This document shows positions 1-8,556 of a stretch of 64,000 bases of DNA, in pieces (position 1 is the first letter of the stretch; each line of letters opens with the position of its first letter). Made by a program: the position numbers and the translations under genes. The notes beneath the pieces were generated by a model, which was not told where the DNA came from, did no database searches, and worked only from the letters and a program-made list of their open reading frames with translations. The stretch comes from Kitasatospora sp. NBC_00458 (GTDB taxonomy: Bacteria; Actinomycetota; Actinomycetes; Streptomycetales; Streptomycetaceae): NCBI RefSeq assembly GCF_036013975.1, contig NZ_CP107904.1, positions 4,403,001-4,467,000 on the forward strand. Direction: 5' to 3'.

Positions 1-807
1 GTTGCCGCGGTACTGGTGGACGCGCTGGTGGTCGGCCCAGAGCTCGGGGCTGAGCGGCCCGCCCCCGACGGTGTCGGCGTGGTCGTCCCAGCGCGCGTAC
101 CAGAGGGTGTCGGGCAGCGGCGAGCTGCCGGCCCGCGCGGCCGCCGCGAGGTCGGCGATGCCGGAGTCGAGGCTGGAGTAGAAGCCGGACCGGTAGCCGG
201 CCGTGTGCAGGCCCTGGGTCCAGCCGAGGGTGAAGTCGACGACGGCCTGACCGCAGGCGGGGTCGCTCATCGGGTAGGCCTCGATGTCCAGGAAGACCGG
301 GCTGCCCCCGCCGAGCCCGACCGCCTGCAGGCCGCCGACCGCCTCGGCCGCCTCCTCGCGGCCCTGCTGGACGGCGCGGGCCGGGTCGATCCGCTTCGGC
401 TTGCGCTTCAGGTCGCTGCACGGCGCCTGCAGGCCGACGTGGACGGGCAGGAACCGCCACCCCATCTCGCGGGCCTGCCGGACCCAGTCGGCGGTGAGCC
501 GCGGCTGGGTGCAGCCGCGCTGGCCTCCGCTGGTGTAGATGCCGAGCGCGCCGTACGGCGAGGCTCCCCGCCAGGCGCGCAGGGTCTCCAGCGGCGGCGC
601 GGTGCAGGCGTCGAAGGCGGCGCCGGTGTAGAGGTCACGGGTGCGGAGGGCGGGCGGCCCGAACCGGTCCGGGAGGAGGGTGGGGCGGATGCGGGGGACG
701 GCGGCGGCCGCCGGGGCGGCCTCGTCGGCGCTCGCGCCCGGCCCTCCGGCGGCCAGCAGGAGGACGAGGGAGGCGGCGGCGAGGGCCGCGGGGCGGAGAT
801 AGCGCAC
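1..807 (-). CDS. Secreted DUF1906 (Rv2525c-like) glycoside-hydrolase-like protein, C-terminus cut by window edge
   Basis: Translation from GTG 807 gives an N-terminal signal-like segment (VRYLRPAALAAASLVLLLAA) and then a domain resembling DUF1906. That domain contains YGALGIYTSGGQRGC, a beta-barrel strand with FLDIEAY (acidic residues in the usual active-site position), GYRSGFYSS and LWYARWDDH. The family includes mycobacterial Rv2525c, an exported protein thought to act at the cell wall; the substrate is unknown. The start was chosen because AAGG lies just upstream and the signal peptide begins there. The protein reads through the left edge of the window, so its C-terminus is missing. Family call good, function unproven. 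Confidence 0.8.
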   Translation of the reverse strand, partial: MRYLRPAALAAASLVLLLAAGGPGASADEAAPAAAAVPRIRPTLLPDRFGPPALRTRDLYTGAAFDACTAPPLETLRAWRGASPYGALGIYTSGGQRGCTQPRLTADWVRQAREMGWRFLPVHVGLQAPCSDLKRKPKRIDPARAVQQGREEAAEAVGGLQAVGLGGGSPVFLDIEAYPMSDPACGQAVVDFTLGWTQGLHTAGYRSGFYSSLDSGIADLAAAARAGSSPLPDTLWYARWDDHADTVGGGPLSPELWADHQRVHQYRGN

Positions 808-930
808 GCCGCCTTGATACTGACGGACCGTCGGGCGTGCCCGGCTGCCGCGCCGCACGCGCCCCGGAAGCTCACCCTTTCGGACGCACCCGTCCGTATC
901 CGTCCCGATTTTTGTAACGAGCTTGCCGCC

Positions 931-960
931 TAGTGGCTCCTTACGGCAAACTCGCCACTA
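931..960. promoter_or_regulatory. 7-bp inverted repeat ending at the exporter start codon
   Basis: TAGTGGC (931-937) and GCCACTA (954-960) form an inverted repeat with a 16-bp spacer. The second arm ends on the A of the ATG at 960. CAAACT (947-952) lies 7 nt before the ATG and could be the -10 of a leaderless transcript. An operator is an inference. Confidence 0.4.
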
Positions 961-2027
961 TGCCCACGCCCAACCCCAGCGAAACCGCCGCCCCGATGTC
1001 GGCCACAGCCGTCGCCGAGGCCCTTGCCATGCCGCCCGCCCCCAAGGGCGAGCCCGCCGGCGAGCGCGGTGGCTGGCGACGAGGCGAGGCGCCCGGCGAC
1101 GGGCTGCCACCGGACGCACGACCCGGCCGACCGTCCGACCGACGGTTCCCGAACTTCCTGCGGCGCCCGGAGCGAATCCCGGCGCCGCTTCTCTGTCTGA
1201 CCGCGATGTTCCTGGTGCAGACCGGGATCGCCTTCTCCAAGCCCCTCTTCGGCCCGCTCGGGGTGAGCGGCACGACCTTCCTCCGGCTGAGCTTCGCGGC
1301 GGTCATCCTGCTGGCCGTCACCCGGCCGCGGCTGCGCGGTCGCCGGCCGCGCGACCTCGCGGCCGCCGCACTGCTCGGCATGGCCTCGGCCGGCATGACC
1401 CTGCTGTTCGCCGGGGCGATCGACCGGCTGCCGATGGGCACCGCCGCGACCATCGAGTTCCTCGGCCCGCTCGCGGTGGCGCTGTTCTTCGCCCGCCGCG
1501 CCAGCCATCTGCTGTGGGCGCTGCTCGCCGCCGGCGGGGTGGCGCTGCTGACGCTGCTCGGCGAGGGCGGGGAGGGGGCCGGGCTCGACCCGGTCGGCCT
1601 GGTCTACGCCTTCGGGGCGGCCGCCTGCTACGCCGCGTACATCCTGTTCACGGACAAGGTCGGGGCCGCGTTCCAGGGCTTCCAGGGGCTGGCCGTGTCG
1701 ATGACGGTCGGCGCGCTCGCGGTGGCGCCGTTCGGGCTGGGCGAGGCCTGGGACGGCCTGACCGAGCCGGGCGCCTCGCCGCTGACGCTGCTGCTCGCGG
1801 TCGCGGGGGTGTCGCTGCTGCTGCCGGTGATCCCGTACGCGCTGGAGATGACGGCACTGCGGCGGATGCCGCAGCGGGTGTTCAGCGTGCTGGTGAGCCT
1901 GGAGCCGGCGGTCAGCGCGCTGGTCGGACTGGTCGTACTGGGGCAGCTGCTGGGAGCGTCGCAGCTGGCCGGGATCGGGTGCGTGGTGGCCGCGAGCGTC
2001 GGCGCGACGCTCACCGGGCGGCGCTGA
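960..2027 (+). CDS. EamA/RhaT (DMT) family membrane exporter
   Basis: About 355 residues with roughly ten hydrophobic segments arranged as two EamA repeats, preceded by about 65 polar Pro/Gly/Arg-rich residues. Motifs such as AIDRLPMGTAATIEFLGPLAVALF in the first repeat and the second-repeat segment RVFSVLVSLEPAVSALVGL are typical of RhtA/YdcZ-like amino-acid or metabolite exporters. It faces the divergent DUF1906 gene and converges on the PNPOx gene across a shared hairpin terminator. ATG 960 is preferred; an in-frame GTG at 933 would add nine residues but has no clear ribosome site. The substrate cannot be told from sequence. Confidence 0.88.
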   Translation: MPTPNPSETAAPMSATAVAEALAMPPAPKGEPAGERGGWRRGEAPGDGLPPDARPGRPSDRRFPNFLRRPERIPAPLLCLTAMFLVQTGIAFSKPLFGPLGVSGTTFLRLSFAAVILLAVTRPRLRGRRPRDLAAAALLGMASAGMTLLFAGAIDRLPMGTAATIEFLGPLAVALFFARRASHLLWALLAAGGVALLTLLGEGGEGAGLDPVGLVYAFGAAACYAAYILFTDKVGAAFQGFQGLAVSMTVGALAVAPFGLGEAWDGLTEPGASPLTLLLAVAGVSLLLPVIPYALEMTALRRMPQRVFSVLVSLEPAVSALVGLVVLGQLLGASQLAGIGCVVAASVGATLTGRR

Positions 2028-2047
2028 GACGTCCGGAGGCGACGAGC

Positions 2048-2086
2048 GAGGAGGGGCGCGTACCGAGCCGGTACGCGCCCCTCCTC
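2048..2086. terminator. Bidirectional hairpin terminator
   Basis: A perfect 17-bp stem (2048-2064 with 2070-2086) and a 5-nt loop lie between the convergent exporter and PNPOx genes. Confidence 0.85.
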
Positions 2087-2157
2087 GTCTGCGGTGGCAC
2101 CCCGGGGGCGCCGCCGCCCCACGGCCTGCGGCCCTATGGCCCTGCGGCACTGCCGTC

Positions 2158-2988
2158 CTACGGCCAGAGCAGGGTGCGCGACCACTCCGGGGTCCGGACG
2201 GGGCCGGTCCGGGTGTAGCGGAGCCGGACGTGGTGGCGGTCCGCGTGCCCCTGCCAGAACTCCACCTCGTGCGCCCAGAGCGTGAAGACGGCGTGCCCGG
2301 CGGCGACCGTGTCCGGGGTGGCCTCCAGCCTGCGCCGGGCGACCGCCACCGCCTCCTCGTACTCGGCCGGTGAGGCCAGCGGCTCGCTCTGCCGGCCGAC
2401 CAGCGCACCGATCCGGGCGGCCGGGGAACGCGTCGCGAACTCGGCGGCCGCGACCTGGTCGGCGGCCCGCTCGACGGTGCCGCGGACCCTCACCTGGCGG
2501 CCCAGCTGCGGCCAGTACACGGTGATCGCGGCAGCCGGGTGGTCACCGAGCTGGCGGCCCTTGGGGCTGTCGGCGGCGGCGGAGAAGACCCAGCCGGTGC
2601 CGGAGGGGTCGACGTCGCGCAGCACCAGCACCCTGGCGTCCGGCATGCCGTCGGCGTCGACCGTGGAGAGCGTGACCACCTGCGGGTCCAGCACTCCCGC
2701 GTCGAGCGCGGTGGCGAGCCAGTCGACGAAGAGCGGGCCGGGCTCGGCCGGGGCCGCCTCGGCGTCGAAGACCGGCAGCGGACGGGTCATCGGCGGCCGG
2801 CCGAGCATGAGCTCGGGTACGGACCTGGGCTCGGTGCGGTGTTCCGCGGTCGGCGCAGGGGCCGGTGCAGGGGCCGGCTGCCCGGACGGCTCCACCGCCG
2901 ACCCGGGGGTCGGCTCACGGCCCGACTCAGGGCCCGGTGCCGGCCTGGTCTCGCCCGGGCCGGTCAGGCCCTCCTCCTCCGCTGCCAT
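2158..2988 (-). CDS. Pyridoxamine 5'-phosphate oxidase (PNPOx) family flavoprotein
   Basis: The last ~210 of 276 residues match the PNPOx fold: VVTLSTVDADGMPDARVLVLRD, WVFSAAADSPKGRQL (FMN phosphate contacts), a ITVYWPQLGRQVRVRG strand pair, and a C-terminal VEFWQGHADRHHVRLRY like the PdxH signature. The first ~65 residues are a Pro/Ala-rich tail not found in PdxH. ATG 2988 was chosen because GGAGGGAAGGG lies directly upstream; an inner ATG before TRPLPVF would give a protein nearer standard length. It may make PLP or reduce another substrate with FMN. Confidence 0.82.
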   Translation of the reverse strand: MAAEEEGLTGPGETRPAPGPESGREPTPGSAVEPSGQPAPAPAPAPTAEHRTEPRSVPELMLGRPPMTRPLPVFDAEAAPAEPGPLFVDWLATALDAGVLDPQVVTLSTVDADGMPDARVLVLRDVDPSGTGWVFSAAADSPKGRQLGDHPAAAITVYWPQLGRQVRVRGTVERAADQVAAAEFATRSPAARIGALVGRQSEPLASPAEYEEAVAVARRRLEATPDTVAAGHAVFTLWAHEVEFWQGHADRHHVRLRYTRTGPVRTPEWSRTLLWP

Positions 2989-3532
2989 CGCGCCCTTCCC
3001 TCCGGTTGCCGCGGTCGCAGCCCCTCGCCGGGCGGGCCACCGGGGCCCCGGGCGCGGGGGTGCGCTGTCGGAGCGCAACCGTACCGCCGCCCGGTGACGG
3101 ACACGGGCGCGGGCCCCTCGACCGGGGCTCGGCCCGGGGCCCCGTCCCGGTCCCGCGGCGGCGGCCGCTCCCCGGGGAGGCCCGGACCCCGCGGCGGCCC
3201 GGCCGGTCCTGCGGCGGCGGCCGGGCCTCCCGTGCACCGCCCGGGTCCTCCGTGCACCGCCCGGGGCCTCCCCCGGACCGGCCGGGTCCTCCCGACGGGC
3301 GGCCGGACGCGCCCGTGGGCGGCACCGACCTGCGGTGCCGCCCACGGGACCGGTTCGCGGTGACCCTTTCCGCTACCCGGTCGTGCATTTCGCGATCCGT
3401 TCCGACCGCTTCGCTTCGATCCGATGTCACTGTCTGTTTCGAACCCCGCCGTGGATGCTCAGCTCATCCTCGGCCGCCCCTTCGCCGGCGCCCCCGCCGG
3501 CGATGGTTCCCTGGTTCCCGGTCGACCGACGC
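2989..3532. other. Non-coding gap with a strong hairpin
   Basis: No credible gene is seen. The left half is low-complexity CGGCC/GGGCC sequence. A perfect 15-bp stem (3312-3326 with 3334-3348, 7-nt loop) probably ends transcription of the leftward secreted-protein gene. Confidence 0.6.
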
Positions 3533-3862
3533 TCAGTGGAAGATCGGGGCGAAGACGACGTTGAAGTTCTTGTTGGACTGGCCGGCCAGGATGGTCCCCG
3601 AGTTGTCCTTCACCGCGAGGGTGTTGGCCTGGTTCGAGGCACCGGCCCCGGTGGCCGTCTGCTGGTTGGAGACGTAGTTGCCGTCGACCGAGCCGAAGAT
3701 GTTGCCGGTCCCGATGTTCGACACCACGCCGCTGTTGGACCCGTCGTTGGCGAGCGCGCCGTTGTCGGCGGCGGCGACGCCGGCACCGGCGAGCAGCAGC
3801 CCCGCCGCGAGCGGAGCAGCCACCAGAAGACCGGCCACCTTGCGGGAGCGGATGCGAGCCAT
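3533..3862 (-). CDS. Small secreted Asn/Gly-rich protein of unknown function
   Basis: 109 residues. Positions 1-35 are a clear signal peptide (basic MARIRSRK, hydrophobic VAGLLVAAPLAAGLLLAGAG, AAA cleavage region). The mature ~75 residues are rich in Asn, Ser and Gly, for example NDGSNSGVVSNIGTGN and NYVSNQQTATGAG, and end in NVVFAPIFH, with no cysteine. The start at 3862 has GGAGG 7 nt upstream. The size and composition recall small surface or developmental proteins of streptomycetes, but it lacks the hallmarks of chaplins (paired Cys) and rodlins. It is probably a free-standing gene. Confidence 0.75.
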   Translation of the reverse strand: MARIRSRKVAGLLVAAPLAAGLLLAGAGVAAADNGALANDGSNSGVVSNIGTGNIFGSVDGNYVSNQQTATGAGASNQANTLAVKDNSGTILAGQSNKNFNVVFAPIFH

Positions 3863-4345
3863 GAGAGCCTCCAAGAAACGGTAAATCGTGCAATGTGTGC
3901 GGGAGTTCGCCGGCCAGACGAACACCTGCGGGCTGCGACGCCGAGGGAAAGACTTCCGCAACAAATCGACAAAGCACCACCTCCCGGCGGCCTTTTCGCC
4001 CTTTAGCGTGATATCCAGCAGCCCGGCGCATAACCGGAGCAGAAACGGAAAGCGCGCCGACACACCGCCACCCACCTGGCATGTCGCCCGAACGGTCGGA
4101 CACGACCGAAGATCCTCCGGCGGCGTGAAGGGGAGCACACGGACGACCCGGCGCACCACCCTGGCGCACGACACCGGCGAACACGCCCCCTAAAAGTTCG
4201 GTCGCGCCACCATGTCGACAAATCAAGCCATTCCGCGACAGTCCTAAAATACGGTGATCAGCAGATCCACCGAGCCGCTGAGCGGCCGATTCATTGAGTG
4301 GCCGAGTCATCGAGTGACTGATATTCAGATCTGCCGAGAATACGG
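3863..4345. other. Intergenic region, comparatively AT-rich
   Basis: 480 bp between the secreted-protein start and the oxidase stop, both leftward. It holds AT-richer stretches near 3880-4010 and 4190-4260 that could carry the secreted-protein promoter. I see no gene with a ribosome site or family resemblance. Confidence 0.5.
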
Positions 4346-5710
4346 TCAGACCGCCTTACCCGGGTTGAGAATGCCCAACGGGTCGAAGACCGCCTTCAGC
4401 TGCCGCTGCAGCTCCGACGCCACCGGGCCGATCTCCCGCGCCAGCCACTCCCGCTTGAGCAGGCCCACCCCGTGCTCCCCGGTGATCGTGCCGCCCAGCT
4501 CCAGCCCCAGCGCCATGATCTCGTCGAAGGACTGCTGTGCCCGCGCCGACTGCTCGGCGTCCGCCGCGTCGAAGATGACGATCGGGTGGGTGTTGCCGTC
4601 CCCCGCGTGGCTCACCACCCCGATGGTCAGCCCGTGCCGTTCGGCGATCGCCGCGACGCCGGTCAGCATCTCGACCAGCCTGGACCGCGGCACCGCCACG
4701 TCGTCGATCATCGTGGTGCCCAGCCGGTCCAGCGCCGGCAGCGCCAGCCTGCGCGCCTCCAGCAGCATCTCGGACTCCGCCTGGTCCTCGGCCGGCACCA
4801 CCTCGGTCGCCCCGGCCGCCCGGCAGATCTCCCCCACCTCGGCCAGCCGGTCCACCCGGTCCGGACCGTCGAAGGCCACCAGCAGCAGCGCCTGGGTGGA
4901 CTCCGGGAGACCCATCTTCGCGAGCTCGTTGACCGCCCGCACGCTCACCGCGTCCATCAGCTCCATCAGCGACGGCGCGAACCCGCGCGCCATCACCTCG
5001 CAGACCGCTTCGCCCGCCGCCGCCGCGCTCGGGAACTCCGCCGCCAGCGCCAGCTGCGGCTCGGGCGCCGGCCGCAGCGCCACCACCGCCCGGACCACCA
5101 CGCCCAGCGTGCCCTCCGAGCCGACCAGCAGCCGGGTCAGGTCGTAGCCGGCGACGCCCTTGGCCGTCCGGCGCCCGGTCGACAGCAGCCGGCCGTCCGC
5201 CAGCACCACGTCGAGCCCGAGCACGTACTCGCTGGTCACGCCGTACTTGACGCAGCACAGCCCGCCCGCTCCGGTCCCGATGTTCCCGCCGATCGTGCAG
5301 GACTCCCAGCTCGACGGGTCCGGCGGGTAGGCGAGCCCCGACGCGGCGGCGGCCCGGGAGAGTTCGGCGTTCACCACTCCGGGTTCGACCACCGCGATCC
5401 GGTCGACCGGGTCGAGCTCCAGGATCCGGTTCATCTTCACCATCGAGAGCACGATGCAGCCGTCCACCGCGTTGGCCGCGCCGGACAGACCCGTCCGCGC
5501 CCCCTGCGGGACCACCGGGACGCGCAGGGCCGTGGCGGTCCGCATGACGTGCTGCACCTGCTCGACCGTTTCCGGGAAGACCACCACGGCCGGGGTGCCG
5601 GCCGCGCAGAAGCCCGCCATGTCGTGGCGGTAGGCGGCCGTCACGTCCGGGTCCACCGCCAGCGCGCCGGGCGGGAGCCCCTCCGCCAGTCGGTCCGTCA
5701 GGTCACTCAT
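4346..5710 (-). CDS. FAD-linked oxidase, GlcD/D-lactate dehydrogenase type
   Basis: 454 residues. An N-terminal PCMH-type FAD domain has VVVFPETVEQVQHVM, VPVVPQGARTGLSG and SSWESCTIGGNIGTGAGGLCCVKYG. A C-terminal FAD-oxidase domain has VVSHAGDGNTHPIVIF and GGTITGEHGVGLLKREWL, the His/Glu motifs of glycolate oxidase GlcD and D-2-hydroxyacid dehydrogenases; it closes with FDPLGILNPGKA. It should oxidise a 2-hydroxy acid (glycolate or D-lactate) to the keto acid. No GlcE/GlcF partner is adjacent. ATG 5710 is preceded by GGAGG. Confidence 0.9.
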   Translation of the reverse strand: MSDLTDRLAEGLPPGALAVDPDVTAAYRHDMAGFCAAGTPAVVVFPETVEQVQHVMRTATALRVPVVPQGARTGLSGAANAVDGCIVLSMVKMNRILELDPVDRIAVVEPGVVNAELSRAAAASGLAYPPDPSSWESCTIGGNIGTGAGGLCCVKYGVTSEYVLGLDVVLADGRLLSTGRRTAKGVAGYDLTRLLVGSEGTLGVVVRAVVALRPAPEPQLALAAEFPSAAAAGEAVCEVMARGFAPSLMELMDAVSVRAVNELAKMGLPESTQALLLVAFDGPDRVDRLAEVGEICRAAGATEVVPAEDQAESEMLLEARRLALPALDRLGTTMIDDVAVPRSRLVEMLTGVAAIAERHGLTIGVVSHAGDGNTHPIVIFDAADAEQSARAQQSFDEIMALGLELGGTITGEHGVGLLKREWLAREIGPVASELQRQLKAVFDPLGILNPGKAV

Positions 5711-6110
5711 CCGCCGCCTCCGTTCACGCCGCCCGGTCCTACCGCACCGCTGCCGCCGTTGTCGCCGCTTCGCTTCCGTGCCGCTGCTGCCACCGACGCG
5801 TCCGCCGCCGAGCCGCGGCCGTCTCCGTGCTGCCCGCACCGCACCGCCGGTACCGCCGGTACGGTCGGCACCGTCGGCGGCCGCGCCACCGCGCTGCCGC
5901 CGCCGTGGACGTCCGGGTCGCGGAACGAGGCCACCGGCCCGAACCAGTCGGGCGGCCGCGTCCGGCTCTCGCACTCTGCCCGGCACCCGGCCGCCCGGCA
6001 AGTACGCCGCGCCCCACCGGTCCCCGGGGACGCTCGGGCACGGGGCGGGGCAGGCGGCCCGGACGGGACGCAGCGGGCGTCCGCGTCCCGCCCGCTACTC
6101 AGCCCCCCGC
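5711..6110. other. GC-rich intergenic region
   Basis: 400 bp between two leftward genes. It contains imperfect repeats of ACCGCCGGTACCGCC type around 5850-5880 but no gene I can support. Confidence 0.45.
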
Positions 6111-7523
6111 TCAGGCCCGCCGCAGCCTCCGGGCGCTCAGCGCGACGAGTCCGGCCGCGCCGGTGGCCAGCGCGCAGAGCACGGTCGGCAGCCGGGCCCC
6201 GGCCGCGTCGGCGAGCAGGCCGAGCATCCCCGTCGAGGCCACCAGCGCCGCACTCTGCACGAGCGTCAGCAGTGCCTGTACCCGGGCGAGATGCCCTTCC
6301 TGTGCGCTGCCCAGCACCAGCGGGCCGATCCGGCAGGCGAACAGCCCCGTGCCCACGCCCGTCACCACCCCGCCCGCCGCCGCCAGCAGCGGACCCGGCG
6401 CCCAGGCCAGCAGCGCGGTGCCCGCCGCCGCCGTACAGAGCCCGGCTGCCGCACCGGCCCACGCACGCCCCCACGCCCCGCTCCGCGCACCATCCCGGCG
6501 CCGGCCCCCGTCACCGTCCTCATCGCCGTCCCCACCAGTGCGCCAGGAGAGCAGGGCCGCGACCGCCAGGACCCCCGCGCCCTGCCCGCCCGTCACCAGC
6601 CCGGCCGGTCCGGCGCCCCACCCGCGTTCCCGGGCCAGCAGCGGCACGAGCAGCGAGACCACCGGCAGCAGCGCCCCCGCCGCCGCCCCGGTGAGCAGCA
6701 GCGCCGCCCGCAGCCGCCGGTCCCGCACCGCCAACCGCACCCCCGCGACCGCCTCCCGCAGCAGCCCGGGCGCGGCAGCCGCGCCCGCCGGGGCCTCCTG
6801 AGCCGAGGACTGCGGAGGAACGTCCGGGGACGTCGCCGGGGCTGCCGCCCCCTCGGCCCGGACCCGCACCCCCACCCGCAGCAGCACCAGCAGGAGGACC
6901 GCGAAGCTCACCGCGTCCGCCAGCGCCACCCCCGGCAGCCCGCCCGCCGCGACCAGCGCCCCGCCGAGCGGCGCCCCCAGCAGGTTCGCGGTCTGCGCTC
7001 CCGCCTGACGCAACGCCAGCGCCCGCGGCAGCTGCCCGGCACCCACCAGCAGCCGCGGCATCGCCCCGCTCGCCGGGAGGTAGAACGCGTCGACCACCCC
7101 GATCACGGCCGCCGCCACGACCAGCAGCCAGAGCGGCGTGCCCCAGCCGCCGGCGGCGCCCGCCAGCGCGAGCGTCGCGGCGAGCATCACCGTGTCCCCC
7201 GCGAGCATCACCCGGCGGGCGCCCAGCCGGTCCGCCAGCGCGCCGCCCAGCAGGACCAGGGCGGTGCGAGACACCGTGATCACCGTGAGCACCAGGCCGG
7301 CGGCGCCGCCCCCGTGTGCCGTGGCGGCCCAGCCCAGGGCGAAGTACATGGCGGCATCACCCAGGGCCCCGGCCTGGGCACCGGCCAGCCAGAGCAGGTA
7401 GGGCCCGGGCAGCCCCGCCCGGCCCCGGCGTCCGGCCCGCGCCGTGCGGGCCGGACGGCCGCCCCGTGCCGTGCGGTCGTCGCGGTCGGCCGCCCCGGGC
7501 GTGGTGGCCCCGTTCATCGTCAT
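6111..7523 (-). CDS. MFS transporter, probable drug efflux pump controlled by the upstream MerR regulator
   Basis: 470 residues with about 12 hydrophobic segments. The loop after TM2 reads LGGALADRLGARRVML, the MFS motif A; a long charged cytoplasmic loop rich in GDGDEDGDGG splits the halves. ATG 7523 (MTMNG) lies only 8 nt after a -10 hexamer, so the message is likely leaderless or nearly so. It sits directly downstream of a BmrR-like regulator, and its promoter carries the 19-bp spacer of MerR targets. Efflux of a lipophilic cation or drug is a reasonable inference. Confidence 0.88.
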   Translation of the reverse strand: MTMNGATTPGAADRDDRTARGGRPARTARAGRRGRAGLPGPYLLWLAGAQAGALGDAAMYFALGWAATAHGGGAAGLVLTVITVSRTALVLLGGALADRLGARRVMLAGDTVMLAATLALAGAAGGWGTPLWLLVVAAAVIGVVDAFYLPASGAMPRLLVGAGQLPRALALRQAGAQTANLLGAPLGGALVAAGGLPGVALADAVSFAVLLLVLLRVGVRVRAEGAAAPATSPDVPPQSSAQEAPAGAAAAPGLLREAVAGVRLAVRDRRLRAALLLTGAAAGALLPVVSLLVPLLARERGWGAGPAGLVTGGQGAGVLAVAALLSWRTGGDGDEDGDGGRRRDGARSGAWGRAWAGAAAGLCTAAAGTALLAWAPGPLLAAAGGVVTGVGTGLFACRIGPLVLGSAQEGHLARVQALLTLVQSAALVASTGMLGLLADAAGARLPTVLCALATGAAGLVALSARRLRRA

Positions 7524-7531
7524 GTCGGCCG

Positions 7532-7562
7532 ACGCTAGGACCCTCGACCCGGTCGAGGGCAA
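7532..7562 (-). promoter_or_regulatory. MerR-type promoter of the MFS gene
   Basis: Read on the minus strand: TTGCCC (7562-7557), a 19-bp spacer, TAGCGT (7537-7532). The spacer region holds the 19-bp palindrome CCCTCGACC-C-GGTCGAGGG (7541-7559). An overlong spacer with a central dyad is the known hallmark of promoters untwisted by MerR-family activators. Confidence 0.85.
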
Positions 7563-7581
7563 GCGCCACACCGTGGCCCGA

Positions 7582-8412
7582 CTACCCCCGGACCACCGGC
7601 TCCTGCAGCTCGGTCACCCACCCGGCCCGGTCGTCCGGGCACTCCAGGTAGAGCTCCCGGGCGTACCCCGCCGAGCGGTAGCCGTTCTCGTCGATGAACC
7701 GCGCCAGCGCCTGGACGGAGCCCAGCGTGTCGTCCATCGACCCGCGGTGCACCACGGTCGCCGCCTCCTCGATCGCCGGCAGGTCGACCACCGCGAAGCC
7801 GTGCCTCCCGTCCGCCTCCACCGCGGCCCCGACCGGCACGGCCACCCTGACCAGCACCGCGCCGTCCCCGTCCGGAACGTCCTCGTAGCGGGCGACGGAC
7901 GGCCCGGTCTCCGCGACCCCGGCCGCGGCCAGCAGGCCGCAGAGCTCCTCGAAGAGCGGACCGATCACCGGCCCGACGTCCTCCGGCCCGTAACTCGCCG
8001 CGACCGCCGTCAGTTCGGCCGCCCGCACCGACGGCACGCGCTTCACCACGACATCGTGCGTGGACATGGTCCCCTCGCTCTCGATCGTCCGGAGCCTCGC
8101 CTCGACCCGGGTCAGCCGCTCCGCGTCCGCCGCCATCGCCGCGGCGAGTTCGGCCCGCCGCAGCCGCAGCATCCCGCGCAGCTCCGCCGCGTCCACCTCC
8201 TCGTCCAGGACCGCCCGCACCTGTTGCAGCGAGAAGCCGAGGTCCTTGAGGGCGATGACGCGGTTGAGCCGGGCGAGCTGGGCGGCCTCGTAGCAGCGGT
8301 AGCCGCTGACCGGATCGACCCGGGCGGGGCGGAGCAGCCCGATGGCGTCGTAGTGCCGCAGCATGCGGACCGACACCCGGCCGTGTTTGGCGAAGTCTCC
8401 GATGTTGAACAT
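7582..8412 (-). CDS. MerR-family multidrug-responsive activator (BmrR/BltR-like)
   Basis: 276 residues. The N-terminal MerR HTH begins MFNIGDFAKHGRVSVRMLRHYDAIGLLRP and carries the family's SGYRCYEAAQL wing. A coiled dimerisation helix follows (about 80-115). The C-terminal ~150 residues (HDVVVKRVPSVRAAELTAVA to LYLECPDD) resemble a GyrI-like/AraC effector-binding domain, as in BmrR. It probably binds a drug-like ligand and activates the downstream MFS gene. ATG 8412 has GGAGGC six bases upstream. Confidence 0.9.
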   Translation of the reverse strand: MFNIGDFAKHGRVSVRMLRHYDAIGLLRPARVDPVSGYRCYEAAQLARLNRVIALKDLGFSLQQVRAVLDEEVDAAELRGMLRLRRAELAAAMAADAERLTRVEARLRTIESEGTMSTHDVVVKRVPSVRAAELTAVAASYGPEDVGPVIGPLFEELCGLLAAAGVAETGPSVARYEDVPDGDGAVLVRVAVPVGAAVEADGRHGFAVVDLPAIEEAATVVHRGSMDDTLGSVQALARFIDENGYRSAGYARELYLECPDDRAGWVTELQEPVVRG

Positions 8413-8421
8413 GATGCCTCC

Positions 8422-8452
8422 AGTGCAGACCCTCACACCGTGTCATGGTCAA
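8422..8452 (-). promoter_or_regulatory. MerR-type promoter of the regulator gene
   Basis: Minus strand: TTGACC (8452-8447), 19-bp spacer, TGCACT (8427-8422). The spacer carries the imperfect dyad TGACAC-G-GTGTGA. The layout matches the MFS promoter and suggests autoregulation. Confidence 0.65.
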
Positions 8453-8556
8453 GCACCGGAGCTCCGCCCTCCGCTCGCCGGCCGCCCCGACGTCCCCCCT
8501 CCGCCCCTCCGCCCCTCCGCCCCGCCGGTCACCCGGTCACCCGGCCGCCCCTCCGC

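Noticed and set aside
16..933. Open plus-strand frame of about 300 codons at the left end
   Set aside because: It is the mirror frame of the DUF1906 gene on the other strand; its translation is low-complexity Gly/Ala/Arg with no motif and no ribosome site.
3888..4193. Plus-strand 101-codon frame in the gap near 4 kb
   Set aside because: No ribosome site, no family resemblance and a basic, low-hydrophobicity composition.
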